Of a stretch of 5,335 bases of DNA, positions 1 to 5,335 are shown in pieces; the first letter of the stretch is position 1; each line of letters opens with the position of its first letter. The DNA lies in the NCBI GenBank assembly GCA_017880985.1, contig JADGRK010000193.1, positions 1 to 5,335 of the forward strand, given 5' to 3'. The position numbers and the translations under genes are program-made. The notes under the pieces are model-generated. The model searched no databases. It had not been told where the DNA came from and saw only the letters and a program-made list of their open reading frames with translations. Source of the stretch: Rhodoferax sp. (lineage in GTDB: Bacteria; Pseudomonadota; Gammaproteobacteria; Burkholderiales; Burkholderiaceae_C).

Positions 1-443
1 ATCAAGACCAGCGCGCCGCCATAGGGAATGATCCATTGGTTACGCACCTGGCGCCAGGCCTCACCCGCATTGGTCAAACGCGAGCCGGGGTACTGCACAA
101 ACGGCTGAATCAGCACCCCGGCTTCGGGCGCTTCAGACTTTGGCAGACTGCTGTAGCCGGCCACACCGGAGCCGACCTGACGCCACATGGGGGCGTTGTT
201 GCCCGGCTGCACCCGGGCGCGTTCGCCATTGGTTTGCGTGGCGTAACCAGGATCCTGGCTGGCATCCGGTTTGACCTCAAGAATATTCTGACTCTTGATG
301 GCACCCGCATCAGCCGGTGCCGCTTGCGTGGTCGGCACCGCAGCCACTGGCGCGGGAGCAGGGCTGCCTTGCGCCCACACATCACCCCACGACAACACCA
401 GCGTCAGTGAAACAACAGAGGCTACAGACAGGACGTTTTTCAT
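1..443 (-). CDS. Formate dehydrogenase gamma subunit (membrane cytochrome b), N-terminal part, cut by the left edge
   Basis: Translating the minus strand from the ATG at 443-441 gives 147 codons open to the window edge, so the 3' part is missing. Residues 1-24 look like a Sec signal peptide (K2, hydrophobic core at about 4-18, VWA before a likely cleavage after A24). A Pro/Ala/Thr-rich stretch (about 27-48) follows. Then comes a conserved block typical of long proteobacterial FDH gamma subunits: NAPMWRQVGSG (83-93), GYSSLP (96-101), EAG (107-109), QYPGSRLTNAGEAWRQVRNQ (117-136). The first membrane helix appears to begin at about WIIPYGGALVL (137-147). In this family the missing part carries the haem b ligands and passes electrons to quinone. 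The start is supported by GGAGG five bases upstream (449-453). The gene begins 13 bases after the lipoprotein stop, so it is in the same operon. The identification is firm; haem binding cannot be checked here. Confidence 0.92.
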   Translation of the reverse strand, partial: MKNVLSVASVVSLTLVLSWGDVWAQGSPAPAPVAAVPTTQAAPADAGAIKSQNILEVKPDASQDPGYATQTNGERARVQPGNNAPMWRQVGSGVAGYSSLPKSEAPEAGVLIQPFVQYPGSRLTNAGEAWRQVRNQWIIPYGGALVL

Positions 444-456
444 CTTGGCCTCCAGC

Positions 457-678
457 TCAGTTCATGCGGGTGTAGTCGTTCTGGCCGTACTGGTTACGCG
501 CTTTAAGTTGCGACTCCCAACTGGCTTTGTCACCTTGCTTCCAATCCTTGTTGGCAAACGCTTTGCCGGTACCGGTGTAGGCGGAGGCATCCCGCTTGCT
601 GGTTTGTAGCGCCTGTGGTTTTTCGCCGCAGGCGCTCAGGGCCGCAAACATCATCACTGCAAACAATATGCGTTTCAT
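457..678 (-). CDS. Small predicted lipoprotein of the formate dehydrogenase operon, function unknown
   Basis: A 73-aa protein. Residues 1-17 form a lipoprotein signal peptide: MKR, a hydrophobic stretch, then the lipobox LSAC with C17 as the predicted lipidated cysteine. G18-E19 follow, so there is no Asp at +2 that would argue for inner-membrane retention by the E. coli rule. The mature part (about 56 aa) is hydrophilic. Its C-terminal end is rich in Trp, Gln, Asn and charged residues (WKQGDKASWESQ, then NQYGQNDY). It contains no further Cys and no His, so it shows no obvious metal or haem site. The start codon overlaps the beta-subunit stop as ATGA (4-base overlap at 675-678). AAGGAG sits seven bases upstream (686-691), inside the beta gene, so translation is probably coupled. 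The gamma gene starts 13 bases downstream. Its place between beta and gamma suggests a role in assembly or anchoring of the enzyme at the periplasmic face, but that is inference from position only. Confidence 0.85.
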   Translation of the reverse strand: MKRILFAVMMFAALSACGEKPQALQTSKRDASAYTGTGKAFANKDWKQGDKASWESQLKARNQYGQNDYTRMN

Positions 679-1307
679 GATTTCGCTCCTTCAGGTGCAG
701 CAACGCCCGGCTGCCCGGCTTGCTTCGAACCATACGCCGTGCCCCAACCCCAGACTTCTGCGCCTTTGCCGCGCTTGAGCACACGGTTGCGGAAAATATC
801 AGCGACCACATCGCCGTCACCGGCGATCAAGGCCTTGGTCGAACACATTTCGGCGCACACCGGAAGCTTGCCTTCGGCCAGCCGGTTGCGGCCATATTTC
901 TCGAACTCGGCCTGACTGCCGTTGGCCTCCGGGCCACCAGCACAGAAGGTGCATTTGTCCATCTTGCCGCGCACACCAAAATTACCCTGCGACGGAAACT
1001 GCGGCGCGCCAAACGGGCAGGCGTAAGAGCAGTAGCCGCAGCCAATGCAAACGTCCTTGTCGTGCAGGACCACGCCTTCGTCGGTGCGATAAAAACAGTT
1101 CACCGGGCAGACCGCCATGCAGGGCGCATCGCTGCAATGCATGCACGCCACCGAAATCGATTTTTCGCCCGGTATTCCATCGTTCAGGGTCACCACGCGG
1201 CGGCGATTCACACCCCAAGGAACTTCATGCTCGTTTTTGCAGGCGGTGACGCAACCATTGCACTCAATGCATCGCTCGGCATCACAAACAAATTTCATAC
1301 GTGCCAT
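675..1307 (-). CDS. fdh3B: Formate dehydrogenase beta subunit, FDH3 type (four [4Fe-4S] clusters)
   Basis: A 210-aa electron-transfer subunit linking the alpha and gamma subunits. Four cysteine groups match the four [4Fe-4S] clusters of the family: C13-x2-C16-x2-C19-x3-C23; C55-x2-C58-x4-C63-x3-C67; C87-x2-C90-x2-C93-x3-C97; and C119-x2-C122 with C151-x3-C155. CTFCAGGPEA, KYGRNRLAEGKLPVC and the tail AEVWGWGTAY are typical of FDH3-type beta subunits. There is no signal peptide, so export with the Tat-borne alpha subunit is expected, as known for related enzymes. The protein lacks the C-terminal membrane helix found in E. coli FdnH (294 aa); it ends in a short Gly/Ala/Pro-rich tail. The ATG at 1307 is preceded by AGAGGAGA (1313-1320) at five bases, which favours it over the Met at residue 4. 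It lies 27 bases after the alpha stop and overlaps the lipoprotein start by four bases. Confidence 0.97.
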   Translation of the reverse strand: MARMKFVCDAERCIECNGCVTACKNEHEVPWGVNRRRVVTLNDGIPGEKSISVACMHCSDAPCMAVCPVNCFYRTDEGVVLHDKDVCIGCGYCSYACPFGAPQFPSQGNFGVRGKMDKCTFCAGGPEANGSQAEFEKYGRNRLAEGKLPVCAEMCSTKALIAGDGDVVADIFRNRVLKRGKGAEVWGWGTAYGSKQAGQPGVAAPEGAKS

Positions 1308-1334
1308 ACAAATCTCCTCTAATCAATTGGGGTT

Positions 1335-4295
1335 TCAGGCTCGTTCAACGTTGCAGACGGTGGTTTTGGTTTCCTGCATCATGGTCACGCTGTCATAGCC
1401 ATAGGTGGTGGCCGTGTTGATGGCCTCACCGCGCACGATCGGAGCCGCACCATTGGGGTAATAGGCCAGCATGTCAGCGCCCTGCCAGCGACCGGAGAAG
1501 TGAAACGGCAGGAACACCGTATCGGGACCAACACGCTCGGTCACCATCGCCTGCACATTCAGGCGTGCACCGGTGGGCGTGGAAACCCAGGCGCGCTCGC
1601 CATTGCGAATGCCTTTGTCCGCCGCCACCTTGGGATTGATCTCGATGAACATTTCCTGCTGCAACTCGGCCAGCCAGGGGTTGGAGCGGGTTTCCTCGCC
1701 ACCGCCTTCGTATTCCACCAGACGACCCGAGGTCATGATGAACGGGAACTTCTCGTGCACTTTGTCGGCGACGTTCTTATCCTGAACGGTCTTGAACAAG
1801 GTCGGCAGACGCCAGAACGCCTTCATGTCGTTGTGCGTCGGGTACTTGGCGACCAGGTCCGGGCGAATGCCGTACAAAGGTTCGCGGTGCTGCGGGATCG
1901 CGTCGGGGAAGTTCCACACCACGGCACGCGCCTTGGCGTTGCCAAACGGATGACAACCATGCACTTTCAAGACCACCCGTTGGATACCACCGGATAGATC
2001 GGTCTTCCAGTTCTTGCCTTCGGCTGCCGTCTTTTCGACGTCAGTGAGATCATCCCACCAGCCCAGCTTCTTCATCAACACGTGATCGAACTCGGGGTAG
2101 CCGGTGGTGATGTCGGCACCTAGCGAATGCGAACCGTCCTCCGCCAGCAGATTGACGCCTTCACGCTCGACGCCAAAATTGGCACGGAAGTTGCCACCAC
2201 CCTCCATCACGTGTTTGGAGGTGTCGTACAGGTTGGGCGAGCCCGGATGTTTGAGTGCCGCGTTGCCATAACAAGGCCACGGCAAGCCAAAATAATCACC
2301 GGTGAAGTCGTAGCCGGTTTCCTTGTCTTTACCACCCTTGGCTTTGAGCGTTTTCACGTCAAACAGATTCATGTTGCGCATATGCGCTTTCAGGCGCTCC
2401 GGGCTTTGGCCGGTGTAGCCGATGGTCCAGACCCCGGCATTGATCTCGCGCAGGATGTCTTCTGGCATTGGCTCATCCATGCCATGCACCTTTTGCATCT
2501 TGTAATTCTTTGACAGCTCTTTGCCAAAACCGAGTTTCTCAGCGAGCTGATGCATGATCATGTGATCGCTGCGACTTTCCCACAGCGGCTCAATGACTTT
2601 TTCACGCCACTGCAAGGACCGGTTGGAGGCAGTGACCGAGCCGCTGGTTTCAAACTGGGTGGCCGCGGGCAGCAAATACACCGCGCGATTCGGGTTCAAG
2701 TCTTCGGGCTTGCCGGGCATGGCGGCCATTGCGGCCGTGGCCGACGGATACGGATCCACCACCACCAGCAAATCAAGCTTGTCCATGGCGCGCTTCATTT
2801 CCAGGCCACGGGTTTGCGAATTGGGTGCATGGCCCCAGTAAAACACACCGCGCAGGTTCGAGTCCTGGTCGATCAGCTCGTTTTTCTCCAGCACACCGTC
2901 AATCCAGCGCGACACGGTGATGCCCGGCTTGCTCATCATCTCCGACGTTGCAAACTGCTTTTTGATCCACTCAAAATCAACGCCCCACACCTTGGCAAAG
3001 TGCTTCCAGGAACCCTCCACGATGCCGTAGTAGCCCGGCAATGAATCGGGATTCGGGCCCACGTCAGTGGCGCCTTGCACATTGTCGTGACCGCGGAAGA
3101 TGTTGGTACCGCCACCACTCTTGCCCACATTACCCAATGCCAATTGCAAAATGCACGACGCACGCACCATGGCATTGCCAATCGTATGCTGGGTCTGGCC
3201 CATGCACCAGACCAGCGTGCTGGGGCGGTTGTCGCTCATCATTTTGGCCACGCGCAGCACCTGCTCTTCCTTGACGCCACAAGCTTCTTCCACCTTGTCG
3301 GGCGTCCACTTGGCCATCACATCCAACTTGACCTTGTCCATGCCATAGACCCGGTCGTTGATGTATTGTTTGTCTTCCCAGCCGTTCTTGAAGACGTGGT
3401 ACAGCACCCCAAAAAGGAACGGAATATCCGAGCCCGAGCGGATCCGCACAAACTCATCGGCCTTGGCTGCCGTGCGGGTAAAGCGCGGGTCCACCACAAT
3501 CATCTTGGTGCCGCTTTCCTTGGCGTGCAGCATGTGCAACAAGCTCACCGGATGGGCCTCGGCCGCGTTCGAGCCAATGTACAAGGCGCACTTGCTGTTT
3601 TGCATGTCGTTGTACGAATTGGTCATGGCACCATAGCCCCAGGTGTTGGCCACACCGGCCACCGTGGTGGAGTGGCAAATGCGCGCCTGGTGGTCGCAGT
3701 TGTTGGTACCCCAGAAGCTGACAAACTTGCGCATCAAGTAAGCCTGTTCGTTATTGTGCTTGCTTGATCCGACAAAATACACGCTGTCCGGGCCGCTGGC
3801 CTTGCGCAGCTCCTGCATCCTGACCGTGATTTCAGTCAATGCAGTATCCCAACTAATGCGCTGGTACTTGCCACCCACCAGTTTCATCGGGTAGCGCAGA
3901 CGGTATTCGCCGTGACCATGTTCACGCAAGGCCGCCCCCTTGGCGCAATGCGCGCCCAGGTTGATGGGCGAATCAAACACCGGCTCCTGGCGCACCCAGA
4001 CACCGTTCTCGACTACCGCATCAACGGCACACCCGACCGAGCAGTGGGTGCACACCGTGCGCTTGATCTCGATCTTGCCGTCACCAATGGCCACCGTAGC
4101 TTGCGCCGCGCCAGCCTTTTTGACCAGCGTGAGTTGCGAAGCCGCCAGCCCGACCCCGACACCCAGGCCGGAGCGCCGCAAGAACGCGCGTCGATCCATG
4201 GTCGGCAGCGTCTGAGACAAACCGCGACGCAGACTGTGTACGAATGGGGAACGGGCAACGGTGTCGGATGAACCCGATTTTTTAGTCAGCAACAT
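1335..4295 (-). CDS. fdhA: Formate dehydrogenase catalytic alpha subunit (Mo/W-bisMGD, Cys type), Tat-exported
   Basis: A 986-aa molybdopterin oxidoreductase that oxidises formate to CO2, near the roughly 1000 aa usual for respiratory FDH alpha subunits. The N-terminus is a Tat signal with an unusually long n-region: M33-DRRAFLRRSG (R35, R36), a hydrophobic stretch at about 43-57, and likely cleavage near AGA (61-63). The [4Fe-4S] cluster ligands are C82-x2-C85-x3-C89-x27-C117, with K119 in the C-x-K-G position that lies between cluster and pterin in this family. The metal ligand is Cys207 (TGC at 3677-3675) followed by His208, in ARICHSTTVAGVANTWG, where E. coli FdnG has selenocysteine. R401 in FRGHDNVQGATD probably corresponds to the catalytic Arg of E. 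coli FdhF. The molybdopterin dinucleotide-binding domain spans about 850-980. The ATG at 4295 is chosen because GGAGAG (4300-4305) lies just before it; a TTG four codons upstream overlaps that site. No frameshift or internal stop is seen. Confidence 0.97.
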   Translation of the reverse strand: MLLTKKSGSSDTVARSPFVHSLRRGLSQTLPTMDRRAFLRRSGLGVGVGLAASQLTLVKKAGAAQATVAIGDGKIEIKRTVCTHCSVGCAVDAVVENGVWVRQEPVFDSPINLGAHCAKGAALREHGHGEYRLRYPMKLVGGKYQRISWDTALTEITVRMQELRKASGPDSVYFVGSSKHNNEQAYLMRKFVSFWGTNNCDHQARICHSTTVAGVANTWGYGAMTNSYNDMQNSKCALYIGSNAAEAHPVSLLHMLHAKESGTKMIVVDPRFTRTAAKADEFVRIRSGSDIPFLFGVLYHVFKNGWEDKQYINDRVYGMDKVKLDVMAKWTPDKVEEACGVKEEQVLRVAKMMSDNRPSTLVWCMGQTQHTIGNAMVRASCILQLALGNVGKSGGGTNIFRGHDNVQGATDVGPNPDSLPGYYGIVEGSWKHFAKVWGVDFEWIKKQFATSEMMSKPGITVSRWIDGVLEKNELIDQDSNLRGVFYWGHAPNSQTRGLEMKRAMDKLDLLVVVDPYPSATAAMAAMPGKPEDLNPNRAVYLLPAATQFETSGSVTASNRSLQWREKVIEPLWESRSDHMIMHQLAEKLGFGKELSKNYKMQKVHGMDEPMPEDILREINAGVWTIGYTGQSPERLKAHMRNMNLFDVKTLKAKGGKDKETGYDFTGDYFGLPWPCYGNAALKHPGSPNLYDTSKHVMEGGGNFRANFGVEREGVNLLAEDGSHSLGADITTGYPEFDHVLMKKLGWWDDLTDVEKTAAEGKNWKTDLSGGIQRVVLKVHGCHPFGNAKARAVVWNFPDAIPQHREPLYGIRPDLVAKYPTHNDMKAFWRLPTLFKTVQDKNVADKVHEKFPFIMTSGRLVEYEGGGEETRSNPWLAELQQEMFIEINPKVAADKGIRNGERAWVSTPTGARLNVQAMVTERVGPDTVFLPFHFSGRWQGADMLAYYPNGAAPIVRGEAINTATTYGYDSVTMMQETKTTVCNVERA

Positions 4296-4299
4296 GGAA

Positions 4300-4305
4300 C
4301 TCTCC
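4300..4305 (-). promoter_or_regulatory. Ribosome binding site that fixes the alpha-subunit start
   Basis: Reads GGAGAG on the minus strand, with the GGAG core six bases before the ATG at 4295-4293. An in-frame TTG at 4307-4305 overlaps this site and has no ribosome binding site of its own that I can see, so the ATG is preferred. It makes the protein 986 rather than 990 aa. Confidence 0.7.
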
Positions 4306-4323
4306 AAAGTCGGCGTGATTCAG

Positions 4324-4346
4324 CACTGAATCAGCCTAAATCAGTG
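4324..4346 (-). repeat. Short inverted repeat in the gap between the small Tat protein and the alpha subunit
   Basis: CACTGA at 4324-4329 and TCAGTG at 4341-4346 are perfect reverse complements separated by 11 bases. The repeat lies in the 64-bp gap (4296-4359), 14 bases after the upstream stop codon. A six-pair stem with an 11-base loop is weak, and no T-run follows in the direction of transcription, so it is not a convincing terminator. It could be an RNA processing or stability element, or chance. Confidence 0.3.
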
Positions 4347-4359
4347 TGGTGGTGAAAAA

Positions 4360-4563
4360 TCAGACAAGCGCGGTCTTGTAATACTGCTTGACGTGGGCGC
4401 TTAAAGAGTAGCCACCGCCTTTTTCGGGCGCAGGCTTCAGAACCTCAACCACCGGCGCTGGCGCCCGGGTCTTTAACAAGCTAGCCGAGGCGACGGCCGC
4501 GCCTGCTACGGATGCAGATAGAAAAAATCCTCGGCGCGAGGCTCTGGGCTGGCTATTCGGCAT
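4360..4563 (-). CDS. Formate dehydrogenase region Tat-target small protein
   Basis: A 67-aa protein matching what I recall of TIGR02811, a family of short Tat-signal proteins found beside FDH genes with no established function. The Tat motif is S9-R10-R11-G12-F13-F14, followed by an Ala/Ser-rich hydrophobic stretch to about L30. No strong AxA cleavage site stands out, so the signal could be cleaved near ASA (about 25-27) or stay as an anchor. A Pro/Val-rich linker (about 34-48) leads to the C-terminal signature Y52-x-x-S55-x-H57-V58-x-x-Y61-Y62. The family pattern as I remember it has a basic residue after the first Tyr; here it is Ser. The mature part has no Cys. The start is the ATG at 4563, with GGAGA (4569-4573) five bases upstream; an in-frame TTG at 4575 overlaps that site and is rejected. 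It lies 64 bp before the alpha gene, in the same transcription unit. Confidence 0.9.
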   Translation of the reverse strand: MPNSQPRASRRGFFLSASVAGAAVASASLLKTRAPAPVVEVLKPAPEKGGGYSLSAHVKQYYKTALV

Positions 4564-4568
4564 GATGG

Positions 4569-4573
4569 TCTCC
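4569..4573 (-). promoter_or_regulatory. Ribosome binding site that fixes the start of the small Tat protein
   Basis: Reads GGAGA on the minus strand, five bases before the ATG at 4563-4561. It overlaps an in-frame TTG at 4575-4573 that would add four residues (METI) but would put the ribosome binding site inside the coding region. Confidence 0.7.
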
Positions 4574-4605
4574 AACGGATGTAACTCTTATGCAATACTT
4601 TTCAT

Positions 4606-4634
4606 AGTGTATGCAGAACTGAGCTGCCCCACAA
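4606..4634 (-). promoter_or_regulatory. Candidate sigma70-type promoter for the FDH structural genes
   Basis: On the minus strand a -35-like TTGTGG (4634-4629) and a -10-like TACACT (4611-4606) are separated by exactly 17 bases (4628-4612). The -35 matches three and the -10 four of six consensus bases, so each box is weak alone, but the spacing is ideal. Transcription would start near 4599 and leave a leader of about 36 bases before the small Tat gene. It is the best promoter candidate I could find in the 162-bp gap (4564-4725) after the chaperone gene. No clear terminator follows the chaperone stop, so read-through from upstream may also occur. Confidence 0.4.
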
Positions 4635-4635
4635 T

Positions 4636-4652
4636 GAAAACCAAACTTTTTC
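4636..4652. promoter_or_regulatory. Possible operator: inverted repeat just upstream of the -35 box
   Basis: On the plus strand GAAAA (4636-4640) and TTTTC (4648-4652) are perfect reverse complements around a 7-base centre. Their distance to the candidate -35 box (4629-4634) is one base, a usual position for an activator site. The arms are short and A/T-rich, so chance is a real possibility. I do not recognise the site of a specific regulator. Confidence 0.25.
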
Positions 4653-4725
4653 GAGCTAGGACAAACCCGATGCATGGTTCACGTTGACTGACAGCGCATG
4701 AGCTCAACCCGCCACGCCGCGAGCG

Positions 4726-5335
4726 TCAAGCCAGCATGTCAAAGCCCTGGGTTTCAACACCCATAAAAGCCCGGGTGAGTTCGGCCAGAGCAGCATAAAA
4801 ACGGGCTCTGGGGTGCTTCTGGATGTCACCGCACATCATCAGCACCCAAGGCTGCAGGTGAGTTGAAAAGAATTCACGCTGATGCGTCAGATTGGTCACA
4901 GCCATATCTTCACCGGCAATCAGGTAGCGCATCACCTCACACAGGTAGGCAATGTGGTCTTCGGTCTCGGACATGGCTTCATCGCGCGCCAGCCCCAGGC
5001 GGTTAAGTTCCGTGCGCAGTCGTGCCAGTGGCTTTTCATTCAAAAAACCGCTCAGGTAATGTGAGCCATACAGATAGACCTCAGGTTTGCCAACACCACC
5101 AAACAAGGCTTCGTACTCGGCAGCAATGGCGACATCTGTCATGTCGCGCGCCACACCCACCAGTGCCCGCCAGGGTTCTTCAAGAAATGCGCCGGCAGCC
5201 GGCGCTTCAGTCGCCGCCAGACGCAGATTTGCTATGAGTTCAGGAGCTGACTGCGCATAGTACATGAGCGCTAGAAGCCCATAAAGCTCTGATCGTGCGG
5301 TTTCTTCGTCAAGCCCGCTGCCGGGCGCTATGTTA
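4726..5335 (-). CDS. TorD/DmsD-family cytoplasmic chaperone for the molybdoenzyme, 5' end beyond the right edge
   Basis: 202 codons and a stop are visible. The frame stays open to the right edge, so the true start is outside the window. The Met at 5265 is internal: the 23 codons upstream read on as a family-like N-terminus (LDEETARSELYGLLALMYYA) with no ATG, GTG or TTG start among them. The fold is all-alpha and lacks a signal peptide. Family-like motifs are EYEALFGG, VYLYGSHYLSGF, an acidic-His patch at ETEDHIAYLCEVMRYLIAGED, and FFSTHLQPWV. TorD-type proteins bind the Tat leader and the apo form of their partner in the cytoplasm until the pterin cofactor is inserted. The partner here is presumably the alpha subunit encoded 431 bp downstream, possibly also the small Tat protein. 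The visible length already approaches the usual 200-220 aa, so only a few residues are probably missing. Confidence 0.88.
   Translation of the reverse strand, partial: NIAPGSGLDEETARSELYGLLALMYYAQSAPELIANLRLAATEAPAAGAFLEEPWRALVGVARDMTDVAIAAEYEALFGGVGKPEVYLYGSHYLSGFLNEKPLARLRTELNRLGLARDEAMSETEDHIAYLCEVMRYLIAGEDMAVTNLTHQREFFSTHLQPWVLMMCGDIQKHPRARFYAALAELTRAFMGVETQGFDMLA
5189..5205. repeat. Perfect GC-rich palindrome inside the chaperone gene
   Basis: Eight-base arms GCGCCGGC (5189-5196) and GCCGGCGC (5198-5205) flank a single base. It encodes the Ala/Pro/Gly stretch APAAGA of the chaperone. A stable mRNA hairpin is possible, but GC-rich codons for small residues readily make such palindromes by chance. 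Confidence 0.4.

Noticed and set aside
720..1322. 200-codon open frame on the plus strand opposite the beta-subunit gene
   Set aside because: It lies wholly antisense to the four-cluster beta gene, whose cysteine motifs are unmistakable. The plus-strand product looks like a compositional shadow (Ala, His, Arg-rich).
3075..3767. 230-codon open frame on the plus strand opposite the alpha-subunit gene
   Set aside because: It is antisense to a highly conserved catalytic region. Its translation is rich in His, Arg, Val and Gly, as expected from reverse reading of GC-rich codons, and shows no recognisable domain.
4612..4634. Possible sigma54 promoter (GG and GC elements) in the same gap
   Set aside because: The nearest GG and GC pairs are 12 bases apart instead of the required 10, and the rest of the consensus is poor.
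4553..4675. 40-codon minus-strand open frame with four Cys codons in the gap upstream of the small Tat gene
   Set aside because: It has no ribosome binding site, overlaps the candidate promoter and the start of the small Tat gene, and its codon use is unlike the neighbours. Probably non-coding.
4621..4704. Three copies of GAGCT at 4621, 4653 and 4700
   Set aside because: The spacings (32 and 47 bases) are irregular and the copies are only five bases long, so there is no support for an iteron or regulator array.
4683..4708. GTTGA / TCAAC inverted repeat after the chaperone stop, considered as an FNR site or a terminator
   Set aside because: The half-sites are 16 bases apart, far from the FNR spacing of four, and no T-run follows for a terminator. 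Five-base arms are easily chance.
5313..5326. GCCCG-CTGC-CGGGC inverted repeat near the right edge
   Set aside because: It lies inside the chaperone coding sequence and is short; GC-rich codons explain it.

Overview
The window holds one block of a bacterial respiratory formate dehydrogenase (FDH) operon. Every gene lies on the minus strand, so transcription runs from right to left. The protein sequences (FDH3-type beta subunit, Cys-type alpha subunit with a long Tat leader, gamma subunit with a signal peptide) and the GC-rich codon use fit a betaproteobacterium of the Burkholderiales, probably a Comamonadaceae member such as Rhodoferax or Polaromonas. The taxonomic call rests on recognition by eye, not on a search.

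Layout in transcription order: (1) 5335-4726, a TorD/DmsD-type chaperone whose start lies beyond the right edge; (2) 4725-4564, a 162-bp gap with a candidate sigma70 promoter and a small inverted repeat just upstream of its -35 box; (3) 4563-4360, a 67-aa Tat-signal protein of the 'formate dehydrogenase region TAT target' type; (4) a 64-bp gap with a short hairpin; (5) 4295-1335, the 986-aa catalytic alpha subunit (Mo/W-bisMGD, one [4Fe-4S] cluster, Cys instead of selenocysteine); (6) 1307-675, the four-cluster ferredoxin-like beta subunit; (7) 678-457, a 73-aa predicted lipoprotein overlapping the beta gene by 4 bases; (8) 443-1, the first 147 codons of the gamma (membrane cytochrome b) subunit, which runs off the left edge.

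How they work together: the alpha subunit would oxidise formate to CO2 on the periplasmic side, and electrons would pass through its [4Fe-4S] cluster and the four clusters of the beta subunit to the haem-containing gamma subunit and the quinone pool. Alpha carries the Tat signal and beta has none, so beta is expected to be carried out with the folded alpha. The TorD-like protein would guard the alpha leader and apoenzyme during cofactor insertion. The two small envelope proteins (67 and 73 aa) have no established role and are the least explained part of the window.

I see no mobile element, CRISPR array, RNA gene, frameshift or wholly new system. The long plus-strand open frames are antisense shadows of the FDH genes. 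The best targets for a second look are the two small exported proteins and the promoter region at 4564-4725.
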